Positions 48,198-57,433 of a stretch of DNA of 64,000 bases are shown here, one piece after another. The position numbers were made by a program, and so were the translations under genes. The notes below the pieces were generated by a model. That model was not told where the DNA came from. It did no database searches and saw only the letters and a program-made list of their open reading frames with translations. The stretch's first letter is position 1, and each line of letters begins with the position of its first letter. The stretch is from Vogesella sp. LIG4 (GTDB lineage: Bacteria > Pseudomonadota > Gammaproteobacteria > Burkholderiales > Chromobacteriaceae). Where the stretch lies: NCBI RefSeq assembly GCF_900090205.1, contig NZ_LT607802.1:2638106-2702105 (forward strand), in the 5' to 3' direction.

Positions 48198-48948
48198 CTG
48201 CTTCTATGTCGCCCAGCCATGCCACTGGCAGCGCCTCACGCCAGCCCAGCTCGCCGATCAGGCGGGTGAAGTCGCCAGTAAGCGGCGCGGTGAGGCAGAG
48301 CGCTTCACCGTTTACCGGGTGCGTCAGCTGCAGTTCCACCGCGTGCAGCAGCATGCGGCCAACGTTGAATTGCTGCTGGAAGAAGCGGTTATGCACGCCC
48401 TTGCCGTGAGTGGCGTCGCCGATGATGGGGTGGGCGATGTGCTTGAGGTGGCGGCGCAGCTGGTGGCGGCGGCCGGTTTCCGGCTGCAACTCCAGCAATG
48501 CGTAGCGGCTTTGCGGGTAGCGGTCCACCGCGAACGGCAGCTCGCAGCGCGCCAGCGTGCGGTAGCGGGTGAACGCCGGCTGGGCGTTGAGCTGGGCATT
48601 ACCGTGCACGTATTCGCGCTCGTCCGGTTGGCGGGTGATGGGGTGGTCGATGTCGCCGCTGTCCTGCGGGTGGCCGCGCACCACCGCTAGGTAGGTCTTG
48701 CCGGGCTGGCGGCCGGCAAACTGCTCGTTGAGCAGCCGCGCGGTAGTGGCATCCAGCGCGAACAGCAGCACGCCGCTGGTGCCGCGATCCAGCCGGTGCA
48801 CCGGGAACACCTGGCGGCCGATCTGGTCGCGCAGCAGCTGCACCGCGAAACGGGTTTCGCGGCGGTCGATCTCGCTGCGGTGCACCAGCAGGCCGGAAGG
48901 CTTGTCGATGGCGATCAGGTAGTCGTCACGGTAGAGAACAGTGAGCAT
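48178..48948 (-). CDS. truC: tRNA pseudouridine synthase C (RluA family)
   Basis: A 256-residue pseudouridine synthase. Catalytic Asp lies in HRLDRGTSGVLLF near 55; other family motifs are IAIDKPSGLLVHRS near 13 and ETGRRHQLRRHLKHIAHPI near 165. These are closest to TruC, which modifies U65 of tRNAs, although RluA-type paralogues cannot be fully excluded. ATG 48948 fits the family start; the frame is open further upstream but with low-complexity sequence. The final residues (AHDLAS) are encoded by the inverted-repeat element, which should be harmless there. Confidence 0.88.
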   Translation of the reverse strand: MLTVLYRDDYLIAIDKPSGLLVHRSEIDRRETRFAVQLLRDQIGRQVFPVHRLDRGTSGVLLFALDATTARLLNEQFAGRQPGKTYLAVVRGHPQDSGDIDHPITRQPDEREYVHGNAQLNAQPAFTRYRTLARCELPFAVDRYPQSRYALLELQPETGRRHQLRRHLKHIAHPIIGDATHGKGVHNRFFQQQFNVGRMLLHAVELQLTHPVNGEALCLTAPLTGDFTRLIGELGWREALPVAWLGDIEAAHDLAS

Positions 48949-49075
48949 GCGGCGGGCCGGCGGCAAAAGCGCGCATTCTACCGCAAGCCGGCACGCGGGT
49001 TGGCCGCATGGCGTAAAGCCATGTGGCATGAAGTGTGCTATCGATGAAGCTGCCCGCCACGAGCAAGGAATCACC

Positions 49076-50893
49076 ATGCTTTCCCGTTTACCGCTGTTTG
49101 CCTTGGCGCTATTGCTGGGCGCCTGCGCCGCCACGCCGTCTTTCACCTACAGCCCACTGCCGACGCAGCCGGAGCTGGCCAGCGGCTATCAGGACAAACC
49201 GGGCTGGGCCACTCGTCATGACGCGGTGGCGGCGGCCAACCCGCTGGCCACCGATGCCGGCCGCCAGGTGCTGGCCGCCGGTGGCAGCGCGCTGGATGCT
49301 GCCATTGCGGTGCAGATGGTGCTGGGGCTGGTGGAGCCGCAGAGCAGCGGCATCGGCGGCGGCGCCTTGCTGCTGTACTGGGACGGCAAGGCGGTAAGCG
49401 CCTGGGATGGCCGCGAGACCGCGCCGGCCGCCGCCGACGAGCGGCTGTTTCTCACTGCCGACGGCAAGCCGATGGACTTCGATGCCGCCGTGGTGGGCGG
49501 GCGTTCGGTAGGCGTGCCGGGCGCGGTGGCGATGCTGGAAATGGCGCACCGCGAGCAGGGCAGGCTGCCGTGGGCGGCACTGTTCCAGCCTGCTATTAAT
49601 CTGGCGGAACAGGGCTTTGCCGTCAGCCCGCGGCTGTACACGCTGCTGCAGGCGGACGATTACTTGCGGCGGGACCCGGTGGCGGCCGTCTACTTCTACC
49701 AGCCGGACGGCAAGCCGTGGCCGGTGGGGCATGTGCTGAAGAACCCGCCCTACGCCGAGGTGCTGCGTGCCATTGCCGCCCAGGGCAGCAAGGCGCTGCT
49801 GCAGGGGCCGGTGGCGGCGGCCATTGTGGCCAAGGTGCGTGGCCATGCGGCCAACCCCGGGCTGCTGACGCTGGCGGACCTGGCCGCCTACCGGCCGAAG
49901 AAGCGCACGGCACTGTGCAGCGACTACCGTGCGCGTGAGCATGATTACCGGCTGTGCGGCTTCCCGCCGCCCAGCAGCGGCATGCTGGCCATCGGCCAGA
50001 TCCTGGGCATCCTGAACAACACCGCCGCCGCCGGCCTGCCGCTGCAGCAGGGGGCGGATGGCAAGCCGCTGCCGTCGCCGCAATGGCTGCACCTGTATAC
50101 CGAGGCCTCGCGGCTGGCGTTTGCCGATCGCGGCAAGTACGTGGGCGACCCGGACTTTGTGGCCGCGCCCGGCGGCAACTGGCTGAGCATGCTGGCGCCC
50201 GGCTACCTGGCGGCACGCGCCGGGCTGATAGGCGAAACCAGCATGAAGACCGCGCAGCCCGGCCAGCCGGGTATGCTGCAGGCCGCACTGGGCATGGCCG
50301 CGCCGCAGCCGGAGTACGGCACCAGCCACATCAGCATCATCGATGCTGACGGCCACGCGTTGAGCATGACCACCACGGTGGAGGCGCAGTTCGGCTCGCG
50401 GCAGATGGTGAACCCGTCCGGCCACGGCGTGGGTGGCTTCCTGCTCAACAACCAGCTGACCGATTTCAACTTCGCACCCAATGACGCCGCCGGCCTGCCC
50501 ACTGCCAACCGAGTGCAGCCAGGCAAGCGCCCGCGCAGCTCGATGAGCCCGACGCTGGTGTTCGACAAGGCCGGCGGCCAGGTGCTGATCAGCGCCGGCA
50601 GCCCCGGCGGCGCGCAGATCATCCACTACACCGCCAAGACGCTGTACGCCATGCTCAACTGGGGCATGGACGCGCAGCAGGCCATCAGCCTGCCCAACTT
50701 CGGCGCCAGCGGCGCGCCCACCCAGCTGGAGCAGGGCCGCTTCCCACCCGCCACCGTGGCCTGGCTGCAAGCGCACGGCCATGAAGTGCGCGAAACCGAG
50801 ATGACCAGCGGCCTGCAGGCGATAGGCCGCCGCGACGGCGGTTTCTTCGGCGGCGCCGACCCGCGCCGCGAGGGTGTGGTGATGGGGGAGTGA
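49076..50893 (+). CDS. ggt: Gamma-glutamyltransferase, lipoprotein-type
   Basis: GGT is a periplasmic N-terminal-nucleophile enzyme that hydrolyses or transfers the gamma-glutamyl group of glutathione. The 605-residue precursor carries the self-cleavage/nucleophile Thr416 in YGTSHISIID, and SGIGGGALLL and PSSGMLAIGQ of the large subunit, with the small-subunit Gly loop SAGSPGGAQII. The N-terminus is a lipobox (LLGAC, Cys17), so it is probably membrane-anchored. It is followed, convergently, by a peptide-binding protein gene, with a terminator between. Confidence 0.95.
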   Translation: MLSRLPLFALALLLGACAATPSFTYSPLPTQPELASGYQDKPGWATRHDAVAAANPLATDAGRQVLAAGGSALDAAIAVQMVLGLVEPQSSGIGGGALLLYWDGKAVSAWDGRETAPAAADERLFLTADGKPMDFDAAVVGGRSVGVPGAVAMLEMAHREQGRLPWAALFQPAINLAEQGFAVSPRLYTLLQADDYLRRDPVAAVYFYQPDGKPWPVGHVLKNPPYAEVLRAIAAQGSKALLQGPVAAAIVAKVRGHAANPGLLTLADLAAYRPKKRTALCSDYRAREHDYRLCGFPPPSSGMLAIGQILGILNNTAAAGLPLQQGADGKPLPSPQWLHLYTEASRLAFADRGKYVGDPDFVAAPGGNWLSMLAPGYLAARAGLIGETSMKTAQPGQPGMLQAALGMAAPQPEYGTSHISIIDADGHALSMTTTVEAQFGSRQMVNPSGHGVGGFLLNNQLTDFNFAPNDAAGLPTANRVQPGKRPRSSMSPTLVFDKAGGQVLISAGSPGGAQIIHYTAKTLYAMLNWGMDAQQAISLPNFGASGAPTQLEQGRFPPATVAWLQAHGHEVRETEMTSGLQAIGRRDGGFFGGADPRREGVVMGE

Positions 50894-50907
50894 GTGGTGC
50901 TGCCAGT

Positions 50908-50939
50908 AAAAAAGCCAGGCTGGCCAGCCTGGCTTTTTT
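50908..50939 (+). terminator. Bidirectional terminator between ggt and the peptide-binding protein gene
   Basis: A6, stem AGCCAGGCTGG/CCAGCCTGGCT and T6, centred between the two convergent stops. Confidence 0.92.
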
Positions 50940-50971
50940 GTTGCCCTTGCCGCCTGCGGCGGCCGGGGCGC

Positions 50972-52555
50972 TTACTTCACCACCACGCGGCTGAAGTCCA
51001 CGCGGCCGAAGGGGCTGACCTGGAAGCCGCTGACATTGCCGGTGGTGAGCACGGCCGCTGTGGGGTGGGCCAGCGGCAGCCACAGCGCCTGCTCCTTGAT
51101 GATCTGCTGTGCCTTGGCATAGTTGGCCGCACGCTGCTTCGGGTTGGCGATGCGGCGGGCGTCGGTGATCAGTTTATCCAGCGCCGGGTCGCAGTAGCGG
51201 GCGAAGTTGGTGCCGGACTGTACCGCCGCGCAGCTGAACTGCGGGGTGAGGAAGTTGTCGGCGTCGCCGTTGTCGCCGGCCCAGCCCATGAACAGCAGGT
51301 CGTGCTCGCCGGCCTTGCCGCGCTTGATCAGCTCACCCCATTCCAGCACCTTGATCTCGGCCTTGATGCCCACCTTGGCGAGGTCGGCCTGCAACAGTTC
51401 GGCGCCGGCTTTCGGGTTGGGATTGAGCGTGCTGCCGGTGGGGCGTACCCAGATGGTGGTATCAAAACCGTTGCCGTAGCCGGCATCGGCCAGCAGTTTC
51501 CTGGCGCGGGCGATGTCCAGCGGGTAGTCCTTCACCGCCTTGTTGTAGCCGAAGGTGGATGGCGGGAACGGGTTGCTGGCGGCGATGGCGCTACCGGCGA
51601 ATTCCACTTTCAGATAGTTGGCCTTGTCGAAGGCCAGGTTCACCGCCTGGCGCACGCGCTTGTCGTCAAACGGCTTGTGCTGGCTGTTCAGGGCCACGAA
51701 GGCGGTGGAGAACATCGGCGTGCTCAACACCTTCACCCCGGCTGCGCCGGCGGCATCGGCAATGTCCTGCGGCTTGGGGCTGAGCGAAATCTGGCACTCG
51801 CCGGCCTTGATCTTCTGCGCGCGCACCGCGGTGTCCGGGGTGATCACGTAGGACAGGCGTTCGGCGTTCGGCTTGCCGGCAAAGTAGGCAGGGTTGGCCG
51901 CATAGCGCACCACGCTGTCCTTGACGAAGCTCTGGAACACGTAGGGGCCGGTGCCTACCGGCTGGCTGTTGAACTGGTCGAAATTGCCGCTCCTGGCCAG
52001 TTGGTCGGCATATTCGGCGGAGTAGATGCTGGCAAAGCCCATGGTCAGCAGCGGCACCAGGGTGGCGTCCGGCTGGTTGAGGTCGAAGCGCACGGTGCGG
52101 GCATCCACTTTCACCACGGCCTTGATCAGCTTGTCCAGCTGGAAGGACTTGGCGTGCGGGTAGCCGGTGGGGGAGGTCTTGTACCACGGGTGGTCGGGGT
52201 TGAGCATGCGCTGGAAGCTGAACACCACGTCGTCGGCATTCAGCGGGCGGCCGGGCTTGAACCAGGCGGTGCGGTGGAAGCTCACGTTCTGGCGCAGGGT
52301 GAAGCTGACCGACAGGCCGTCGTCCGCCACTTTCCAGCTGCTGGCGAGGCTGGGTACCACCTTGCCGGCGCGGGCGTCGTAGTCCACCAGGCGGTTGAAC
52401 ACCACGTCGGCGCTGGCGTTGGTGGTGGTCAGCGAGTTGTAGCGCACCACGTCGAAACCTTCCGGGCTGGCTTCGGTGCATACGGTTAGCGGTTTGGCGT
52501 AGGCGGCGCCGCAGGCGAGCAGGGCGGCGGCGAGCAGGGTGAGGCGGGTGTGCAT
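50972..52555 (-). CDS. Dipeptide/oligopeptide ABC transporter substrate-binding protein
   Basis: A 527-residue precursor of the extracellular solute-binding protein family 5 (DppA/OppA). It has a signal peptide (LLACGAAYA, cleavage near 20), the family signature LTVCTEASPEGFD after it, RQNVSFHRTAWFKPGRPLNADD near 90, and PVGTGPYVFQSFV near 200, plus a cysteine pair (SCAAVQS, ARYCDP) typical of DppA. No permease genes are next to it. Together with ggt it may handle glutathione-derived dipeptides, an inference from adjacency. Confidence 0.92.
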   Translation of the reverse strand: MHTRLTLLAAALLACGAAYAKPLTVCTEASPEGFDVVRYNSLTTTNASADVVFNRLVDYDARAGKVVPSLASSWKVADDGLSVSFTLRQNVSFHRTAWFKPGRPLNADDVVFSFQRMLNPDHPWYKTSPTGYPHAKSFQLDKLIKAVVKVDARTVRFDLNQPDATLVPLLTMGFASIYSAEYADQLARSGNFDQFNSQPVGTGPYVFQSFVKDSVVRYAANPAYFAGKPNAERLSYVITPDTAVRAQKIKAGECQISLSPKPQDIADAAGAAGVKVLSTPMFSTAFVALNSQHKPFDDKRVRQAVNLAFDKANYLKVEFAGSAIAASNPFPPSTFGYNKAVKDYPLDIARARKLLADAGYGNGFDTTIWVRPTGSTLNPNPKAGAELLQADLAKVGIKAEIKVLEWGELIKRGKAGEHDLLFMGWAGDNGDADNFLTPQFSCAAVQSGTNFARYCDPALDKLITDARRIANPKQRAANYAKAQQIIKEQALWLPLAHPTAAVLTTGNVSGFQVSPFGRVDFSRVVVK

Positions 52556-52845
52556 GACGGTTCTCCACTAAGGGGCGCATCGGAAGACGCCTGCTTTCGT
52601 TGCGATATTGCGTTGCTTGCGATTGTGCCTCCTTGCATATCAAGCATATGCCGCGGAGGTCGTTTCGTTAGCGCCTTGTCTCGCTTGAAAACCGGGGTTT
52701 TCGAGGCACCCTAAGGCAGAACGGCGCTTGCCGCGCCGTTCGGGTATTGGAATCTGCAAACTATGGCGCAAGCATACCGTGTTTGCCGTCAGCCTCGCCA
52801 AGCCAAATATCGCTAAAGATATGCAGATTTCACCTTAGGACAGTT
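52556..52845. other. Intergenic region between the acyltransferase and peptide-binding genes
   Basis: No gene. Two hairpins are seen: an imperfect inverted repeat at about 52671-52717 (arms GAAAACC/GGTTTTC at its core) and a perfect one, AACGGCGC (52720-52727) with GCGCCGTT (52733-52740), which may end the acyltransferase transcript though it has no T tract. The promoter of the peptide-binding gene must lie within 52560-52680. Confidence 0.45.
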
Positions 52846-53946
52846 TCAACCGTAGCGTTGCAGCAGCGGCGTTGCCGTGCGCTGCAGCAGCGCCGCCAGC
52901 GTGGACAGCGCCAGCTGCTGGCGCTTGCCCAGGTGGCGGGCGTACACCGCGCTGTATTCCAGCTGCGGCTCGCCGCCGCGGTGGCGCTTGAATTCGCCGG
53001 CACCGGCGCTGTAGTGCAGTTGCAGCCCGCGCTGCTGTGCCTCGCGCAGCAGCAGTGCCATCAGCCGGCGGTAGATGCCCAGCTTGGGCGGCAGCCGGGT
53101 GTCGTAGCCGATCAGCGGGGTGGTGAGCCAGCCGTGGCGCGCCAACAGGCCGATGCAGCCCACCACGTTGCCGCCCAGTTCCAGCGCGTACAGTTCCAGG
53201 AAGCGCCGCTGCAGGCACAGCTGGAAGAAGTGCGCGCTGAAGTCCGGGTTCAGCGCCGAGTGCTTGTCGATGAACAGGTCGCGAAAGCAGTACTGCAGCT
53301 GCGGCAGTTGTTCCGGGCGGATGTCGTCCGGCCCCAGCAGGCGCAGGTCGCTTTGTTCCAGCAGGCGCTGGTCGCGTTTGACATGGTTGCGGCGCCATAC
53401 CTCCGGCTGCGCCGGGTCGCACAGGTAGACCAGCCGCGCCGGCAGCAGCAGCCAGCCCTGTGCGGCCAACTGTGTCGGCAGGCCGGGGTTGGCCGCAGCA
53501 CAGACATTGCGCAGCAGCAGCGGGCGTTCCGGGTTCGGCGTCAGCAGGCTGTCGCGCAGCTCGGCCAGCTCGGCATCCTGCCATTGCGGGTGCAGATTGG
53601 TGGACAGCAGCCAGTTGTCCGGCAGCAGGGCGCTGTCCAGCCGCGCGGCACTGATCAGCCCGCCCAGTGGCGAGGCGGCCAGCGCTGCCAGCGCCTGCAC
53701 CCGGCCGCCATGGTGGCGCGCCTCGGCTTGCGGGTAGCGCAGCCAGGCCGAGCGCGGGCTGGCTACGTAGCTGTCCTGGGTGGAGGACTGCTGCAGCTGC
53801 GTCACCGGCAGCGGGCCGTGGCGGCTGGGGTACAGGCTGATGCGGCACGGCGCATTGCTTACCCAGTGCCGGCCACCCAGCTGCTGCCCCTGCTGCAGCC
53901 ATTCGCCGTGGGCGTCCGGCTGCAGTGCGTGCGGCGCCCGGTTCAT
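52846..53946 (-). CDS. GNAT/FemAB-like acyltransferase coupled to btaA
   Basis: The 366-residue protein has no clear name. Its C-terminal half (FLELYALELGGNVVGCIGLL, TRLPPKLGIYRRLMALLLRE, HYSAGAGEFKRHRGG) has the core strand, acyl-CoA loop and final Lys-containing strand of the CelD/FemAB-like branch of the GNAT superfamily. The N-terminal half is divergent. Its ATG overlaps the btaA stop (ATGA), so the two are translated together, in the position where a BtaB methyltransferase might be expected. It may acylate the BtaA product or act on another lipid; this is inference. Confidence 0.68.
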   Translation of the reverse strand: MNRAPHALQPDAHGEWLQQGQQLGGRHWVSNAPCRISLYPSRHGPLPVTQLQQSSTQDSYVASPRSAWLRYPQAEARHHGGRVQALAALAASPLGGLISAARLDSALLPDNWLLSTNLHPQWQDAELAELRDSLLTPNPERPLLLRNVCAAANPGLPTQLAAQGWLLLPARLVYLCDPAQPEVWRRNHVKRDQRLLEQSDLRLLGPDDIRPEQLPQLQYCFRDLFIDKHSALNPDFSAHFFQLCLQRRFLELYALELGGNVVGCIGLLARHGWLTTPLIGYDTRLPPKLGIYRRLMALLLREAQQRGLQLHYSAGAGEFKRHRGGEPQLEYSAVYARHLGKRQQLALSTLAALLQRTATPLLQRYG

Positions 53947-55160
53947 GTGCGCTTGCAGTACAGGTGTACGCCGCCGTAGATGGCGGCGCGGTCACGCGCG
54001 TGCAGGCTGCGGTTGTAGTCCGGGTCGGTGTGCCAGCAGGCCATCAGCTGCGGCGCCAGCCGGCCTTCCAGCGGCGAGCGGCTGCCGCCGGTGCGGAACA
54101 CCACCCGCGCGCCGGGGGCGGCGGTGCGGGTGATCTGCCGCCACAGCGCGTTGAGCTGGGCGTCATCCATCCAGTCCTGCGCATCCAGCAGCAGGTAGGC
54201 GTCCAGCGACTGCGGCGCGCAGCCGTCCAGGAAGTCGGTCATCGAGCCATGGTGGCCCAGCAGCCGCGTCAGGTTGTGGCGGATGCTTTCGTAGTGGCGC
54301 GACTGCAGGTACATCGGCAGCGCCTCCTGCTGGCCGATGTCGTAGCGGCGGGCAAACGCCTGCTGCGCGAAAGGGTTGGCCGCAAGCGGGAAATCGCAGG
54401 CCAGGCGGCGCATGCGCTGGCTGAACAGCGTGGCCAGGTCGCCGCCGGCGTCCTCGCGCAGCGCGGCGAACTGCGCCGGCGGAATGCCCATGCTGTACAG
54501 CAGGCTTTCGCGGCGGGCCAGGAAGCGCAGCAGCGGGTGGCGGAATACCGGCTCCAGGTGGCGGTCGAACAGCGCGCGTTGCTCATCCAGGCTGCCGGCG
54601 TCGGCGATCTTGCCAAGGTTGCCGCCCAGCAGCCGCGTTACCAGGTGGCCAAAGCCGATGAAGCGGCCGAGCAGGCCGTGGCGGTAGGCGTGATGGGCAA
54701 ACAGCTGGTAGCGCTGGCGGCCGCGCCAGTCCTTGCCTTCCCAGTACTGGCGCGCCACCACCGGCAGCTGCGGCGCCACGTAGCGGCGAAAGCGCTGCGG
54801 ATTCTGCTTGCGGTCGGCGCTGCCGAGGAAGTCCAGCAGCGTCTGGTAGTCGGGCAGGGTGGCGAAGGCGGCCTTTTTCAGCGCCAGCATCGCGAGGTGG
54901 CTGTGGTTCAGATCCACCGCGTGCACCACCGCCGGCTGCTGGCTCAGGTAGGCCAGCGCATTGCAGCCGCCGGAGGCAATGGTGACCAGCCGTGCGCCGG
55001 GCTTCAGCGCCAGTGCCTCGATGTCGATCTGCGGGTCTTCCCAGATCTGCGCGTAGACCAGCTGGCTGAACCAGCGGGCGAACAGCTTGTCCCCCAGCGC
55101 CTTGCGGCCGGTGGTTGTGGTGTTGCGAACTGCCTGATGTACCAGGGTATGCGTGCTCAT
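53943..55160 (-). CDS. btaA: DUF3419/BtaA-like diacylglycerol 3-amino-3-carboxypropyltransferase
   Basis: BtaA transfers the 3-amino-3-carboxypropyl group of S-adenosylmethionine to diacylglycerol, giving diacylglyceryl-homoserine, the precursor of betaine lipids. The 405-residue protein has the family hallmark LVYAQIWEDPQIDIEAL (34-50), the SAM motif TIASGGCNALAYL (60-72) followed by an acidic VDLNHSHLAML, and a conserved GFGHLV/PLLRFLARRESLLYSMGIPPAQ region. ATG 55160 follows GGGAGAC. No btaB N-methyltransferase is adjacent; a GNAT-like gene follows instead. Confidence 0.86.
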   Translation of the reverse strand: MSTHTLVHQAVRNTTTTGRKALGDKLFARWFSQLVYAQIWEDPQIDIEALALKPGARLVTIASGGCNALAYLSQQPAVVHAVDLNHSHLAMLALKKAAFATLPDYQTLLDFLGSADRKQNPQRFRRYVAPQLPVVARQYWEGKDWRGRQRYQLFAHHAYRHGLLGRFIGFGHLVTRLLGGNLGKIADAGSLDEQRALFDRHLEPVFRHPLLRFLARRESLLYSMGIPPAQFAALREDAGGDLATLFSQRMRRLACDFPLAANPFAQQAFARRYDIGQQEALPMYLQSRHYESIRHNLTRLLGHHGSMTDFLDGCAPQSLDAYLLLDAQDWMDDAQLNALWRQITRTAAPGARVVFRTGGSRSPLEGRLAPQLMACWHTDPDYNRSLHARDRAAIYGGVHLYCKRT

Positions 55161-55294
55161 GGCTGTCTCCCGCGTGACGTTTGCTGACAATGCTGCCCGC
55201 CTTGCATGGCAGGCGTGTGACAGCGCCGCTGCCGGGGAGTGGTGCCGGAGCTTGGTGCCAGCTTGGCCGCATCGAAAACAGGGCCGGTAGCGGC

Positions 55295-56344
55295 TCAGGC
55301 AGTAGTCGTTGCGCCCGATGTCGGCCCGTCGGGAAGTCTCGTGCTGCCGGCAGCTACGCCATGGCGGTAGCTGCCGGGCGTCATGCCAGCCCATTCCTTG
55401 AAGGCGCGGATGAAGGAATTGGTGTCCTGGAAGCCGAGCAGGAAGGCGATTTCTCCCTGCGGGATGACGGTGCGGCCCAGGTAATGCTGTGCCAGCTGTT
55501 GCCGGGTGCCGTTCAGGATATGGCTGAAGCTGGTCGATTCCTCGCTTAGCTGGCGCTGCAAGGTGCGCCGGCTGACTGCCAGCTGCTTTGCCACCGCCTC
55601 GATGCCGTACTCGCCGGCCGGCAGGTTCTCCAGCAGTAGTGCCTTGACACGCTCGCTCATGCTGGCGCTGGCGTCCAGTTCCGCCAGGCGCTTGCGCAGG
55701 GCGGGCTCGAACACTGCCCACATTGCCTCATTGGCGGTAAGGAAGGGGCGTACGCCGTCCTGGCTGGCAAAGCGGATCTGGACTGCGCTGCCCTGGCGTG
55801 GCATCACGCCGAAGAAGTCGGCATAGGCGGCCGGGTCGGGCGGCAACTCCGGCAAGACTATCGCCTGCGGCACCACGCGCTGGCGGGTGCCGAGCCGGGT
55901 CAGCTGGGTAAGGAACACCAGTTCGGTCATGGCCAGGCTCTTGGGGATGGCGCCGTCGTTGCCGTAGCAGGCCAGCGTGGCCGTGGTGCCGCTGGGGGCG
56001 ATATCTACCGTCAGGGTCATCGGCCCGATGAGCTTCTTGAACGTGGCGAGCCGCTGTAGCGCCACGTTGAGATTGGGGCTGCAGAAGCTCGCGAAAATCG
56101 GCGGGTCAAATGTCTCGACCGAGATCGCCATGCCGATTTTCAGCGGCAGGGTCAGCACGTCCGTTGCCTGTTCCAGCGCCTGCCACAAACCGAAATACTG
56201 GGCAGCGCTGATGCTGGCCTCCTGGCGGGTAAACAGGTCCGCGGGCAGGCCGGCCAGCCGCAGCACATGCTCGGGGTGAAGCCCCATATCGCTAAGCAGC
56301 AAGCGCCAGCCGGGGTGCAGCGAAAAGTGCGTGGCACGTTTCAT
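55295..56344 (-). CDS. AraC-family transcriptional regulator
   Basis: A 349-residue activator. The N-terminal ~200 residues match the arabinose-binding-like AraC domain (HPGWRLLLSDMGLHPEHVLRLAGLP), and the C-terminal ~100 residues are the double HTH (YGIEAVAKQLAVSRRTLQRQL, then GEIAFLLGFQDTNSFIRAFK and WAGMTPGSYR). It lies 27 bp after the reductase gene on the same strand and probably regulates it. The ligand is unknown. Confidence 0.92.
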   Translation of the reverse strand: MKRATHFSLHPGWRLLLSDMGLHPEHVLRLAGLPADLFTRQEASISAAQYFGLWQALEQATDVLTLPLKIGMAISVETFDPPIFASFCSPNLNVALQRLATFKKLIGPMTLTVDIAPSGTTATLACYGNDGAIPKSLAMTELVFLTQLTRLGTRQRVVPQAIVLPELPPDPAAYADFFGVMPRQGSAVQIRFASQDGVRPFLTANEAMWAVFEPALRKRLAELDASASMSERVKALLLENLPAGEYGIEAVAKQLAVSRRTLQRQLSEESTSFSHILNGTRQQLAQHYLGRTVIPQGEIAFLLGFQDTNSFIRAFKEWAGMTPGSYRHGVAAGSTRLPDGPTSGATTTA

Positions 56345-56371
56345 GGTATCTCTTTACCTGCGCAAGGGCGC

Positions 56372-57433
56372 TCAGGGTTGGGGAAGCTGCCGGCTGTCGA
56401 TCAGCTGCTGGAACATGTCCTGAGCCGATGCCGCCAGCGGGCGGTACTGCATCTTGAGTTCGCGGATGCTCTTGCCATTGTCCGCCTGCCACGCGTAGCC
56501 GACATTGCGGGCCACAAATTTGCGCGTGGTGCTTTTGTCGGCCAGTGGCGCCACCAGCCAGACCAGCCACTTGGGCAGGATGCGGCGTGGAATGGGGTAG
56601 GCCTGGTATGTCGGCAGCAGGGTGCGGGCCATCGCGGGCAGCGAAGTATTGTGCCCGGAGATGATGTAGCGCCCCTTTGCCTCTGGCAGGTAGGCGGCCC
56701 GCAGATGGGCCTCGGCCAGGTCGCGCACATCCACGGCGCCGAGGCCGATGTCGGGAACGCCTGCTTTCATCCTGCCGTTGCCCAGCTGCTGCATCAGCTT
56801 GAAGCTCTCCGAGGTGGCGTGCGGGTTGATGCCTGGGCCAATCACCAGGCTGGGGTTGATGACGACCAGGCCCCAGCGCGACTGCCTGGCAGCGATTTCC
56901 CATGCCTCCCGCTCCGCGACGGTCTTGGAGTAGGAGTAAGGCACATGCTCGAGCGACGACGAGCTGTTCCAGATGTCTTCGGTCAGGATCTGGCCCGGCG
57001 CGTTCCAGACATCCGCATTGTCACCATAGATCGCCGCGCAGCTGCTGGTGAGCACCACGCGCCGCACCGATGCGGTATTGCAGGCCGTTTCCAGCACGTT
57101 GCGCGTGCCCAGCCGTGCCGGGTCTACCAGCTCCTTTTGCGGGTCGCGCACATCGAGCGTGAACGGGGAGGCGGTATGAAACACGATGCTGCAGCCGGCC
57201 ATGGCTTGCGCATAGGAGCCAGGTTCGAGCAAGTCGGCCCGGAAGAAGCGGATGCTGCCTGGCGAGTTGGCTGCCAGCGCCTGCAGGTGGGCGATCTTGC
57301 CGGCATCCCCGGGGTGGCGCACCGGTGCGTGCACGGTGACACCCGCTTCCAGCAGGCGTTTGACGATCCAGCCGGCAACGTAGCCGGTGGCGCCCGTCAC
57401 CATGACGGGCCGGGTGTGGTCGATATTGAGCAT
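56372..57433 (-). CDS. NAD(P)-dependent epimerase/dehydratase, dihydroflavonol reductase-like
   Basis: An extended SDR of 353 residues: cofactor motif TGATGYVAGWIVKRLLEAG near 14-32, HTASPF near 86-91, TSSCAAIYG near 129-137 and catalytic YSYSKTVAE (Tyr-xxx-Lys, about 166-170). This is the DFR/cinnamoyl-CoA reductase-like group, which in bacteria reduces aldehydes or ketones of uncertain identity. It is transcribed ahead of the AraC gene. Confidence 0.88.
   Translation of the reverse strand: MLNIDHTRPVMVTGATGYVAGWIVKRLLEAGVTVHAPVRHPGDAGKIAHLQALAANSPGSIRFFRADLLEPGSYAQAMAGCSIVFHTASPFTLDVRDPQKELVDPARLGTRNVLETACNTASVRRVVLTSSCAAIYGDNADVWNAPGQILTEDIWNSSSSLEHVPYSYSKTVAEREAWEIAARQSRWGLVVINPSLVIGPGINPHATSESFKLMQQLGNGRMKAGVPDIGLGAVDVRDLAEAHLRAAYLPEAKGRYIISGHNTSLPAMARTLLPTYQAYPIPRRILPKWLVWLVAPLADKSTTRKFVARNVGYAWQADNGKSIRELKMQYRPLAASAQDMFQQLIDSRQLPQP

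Noticed and set aside
52671..52740. Third copy of the MITE-like element
   Set aside because: Shares only CGCCTTGTCTCGCT with copies A and B and lacks the terminal repeats.
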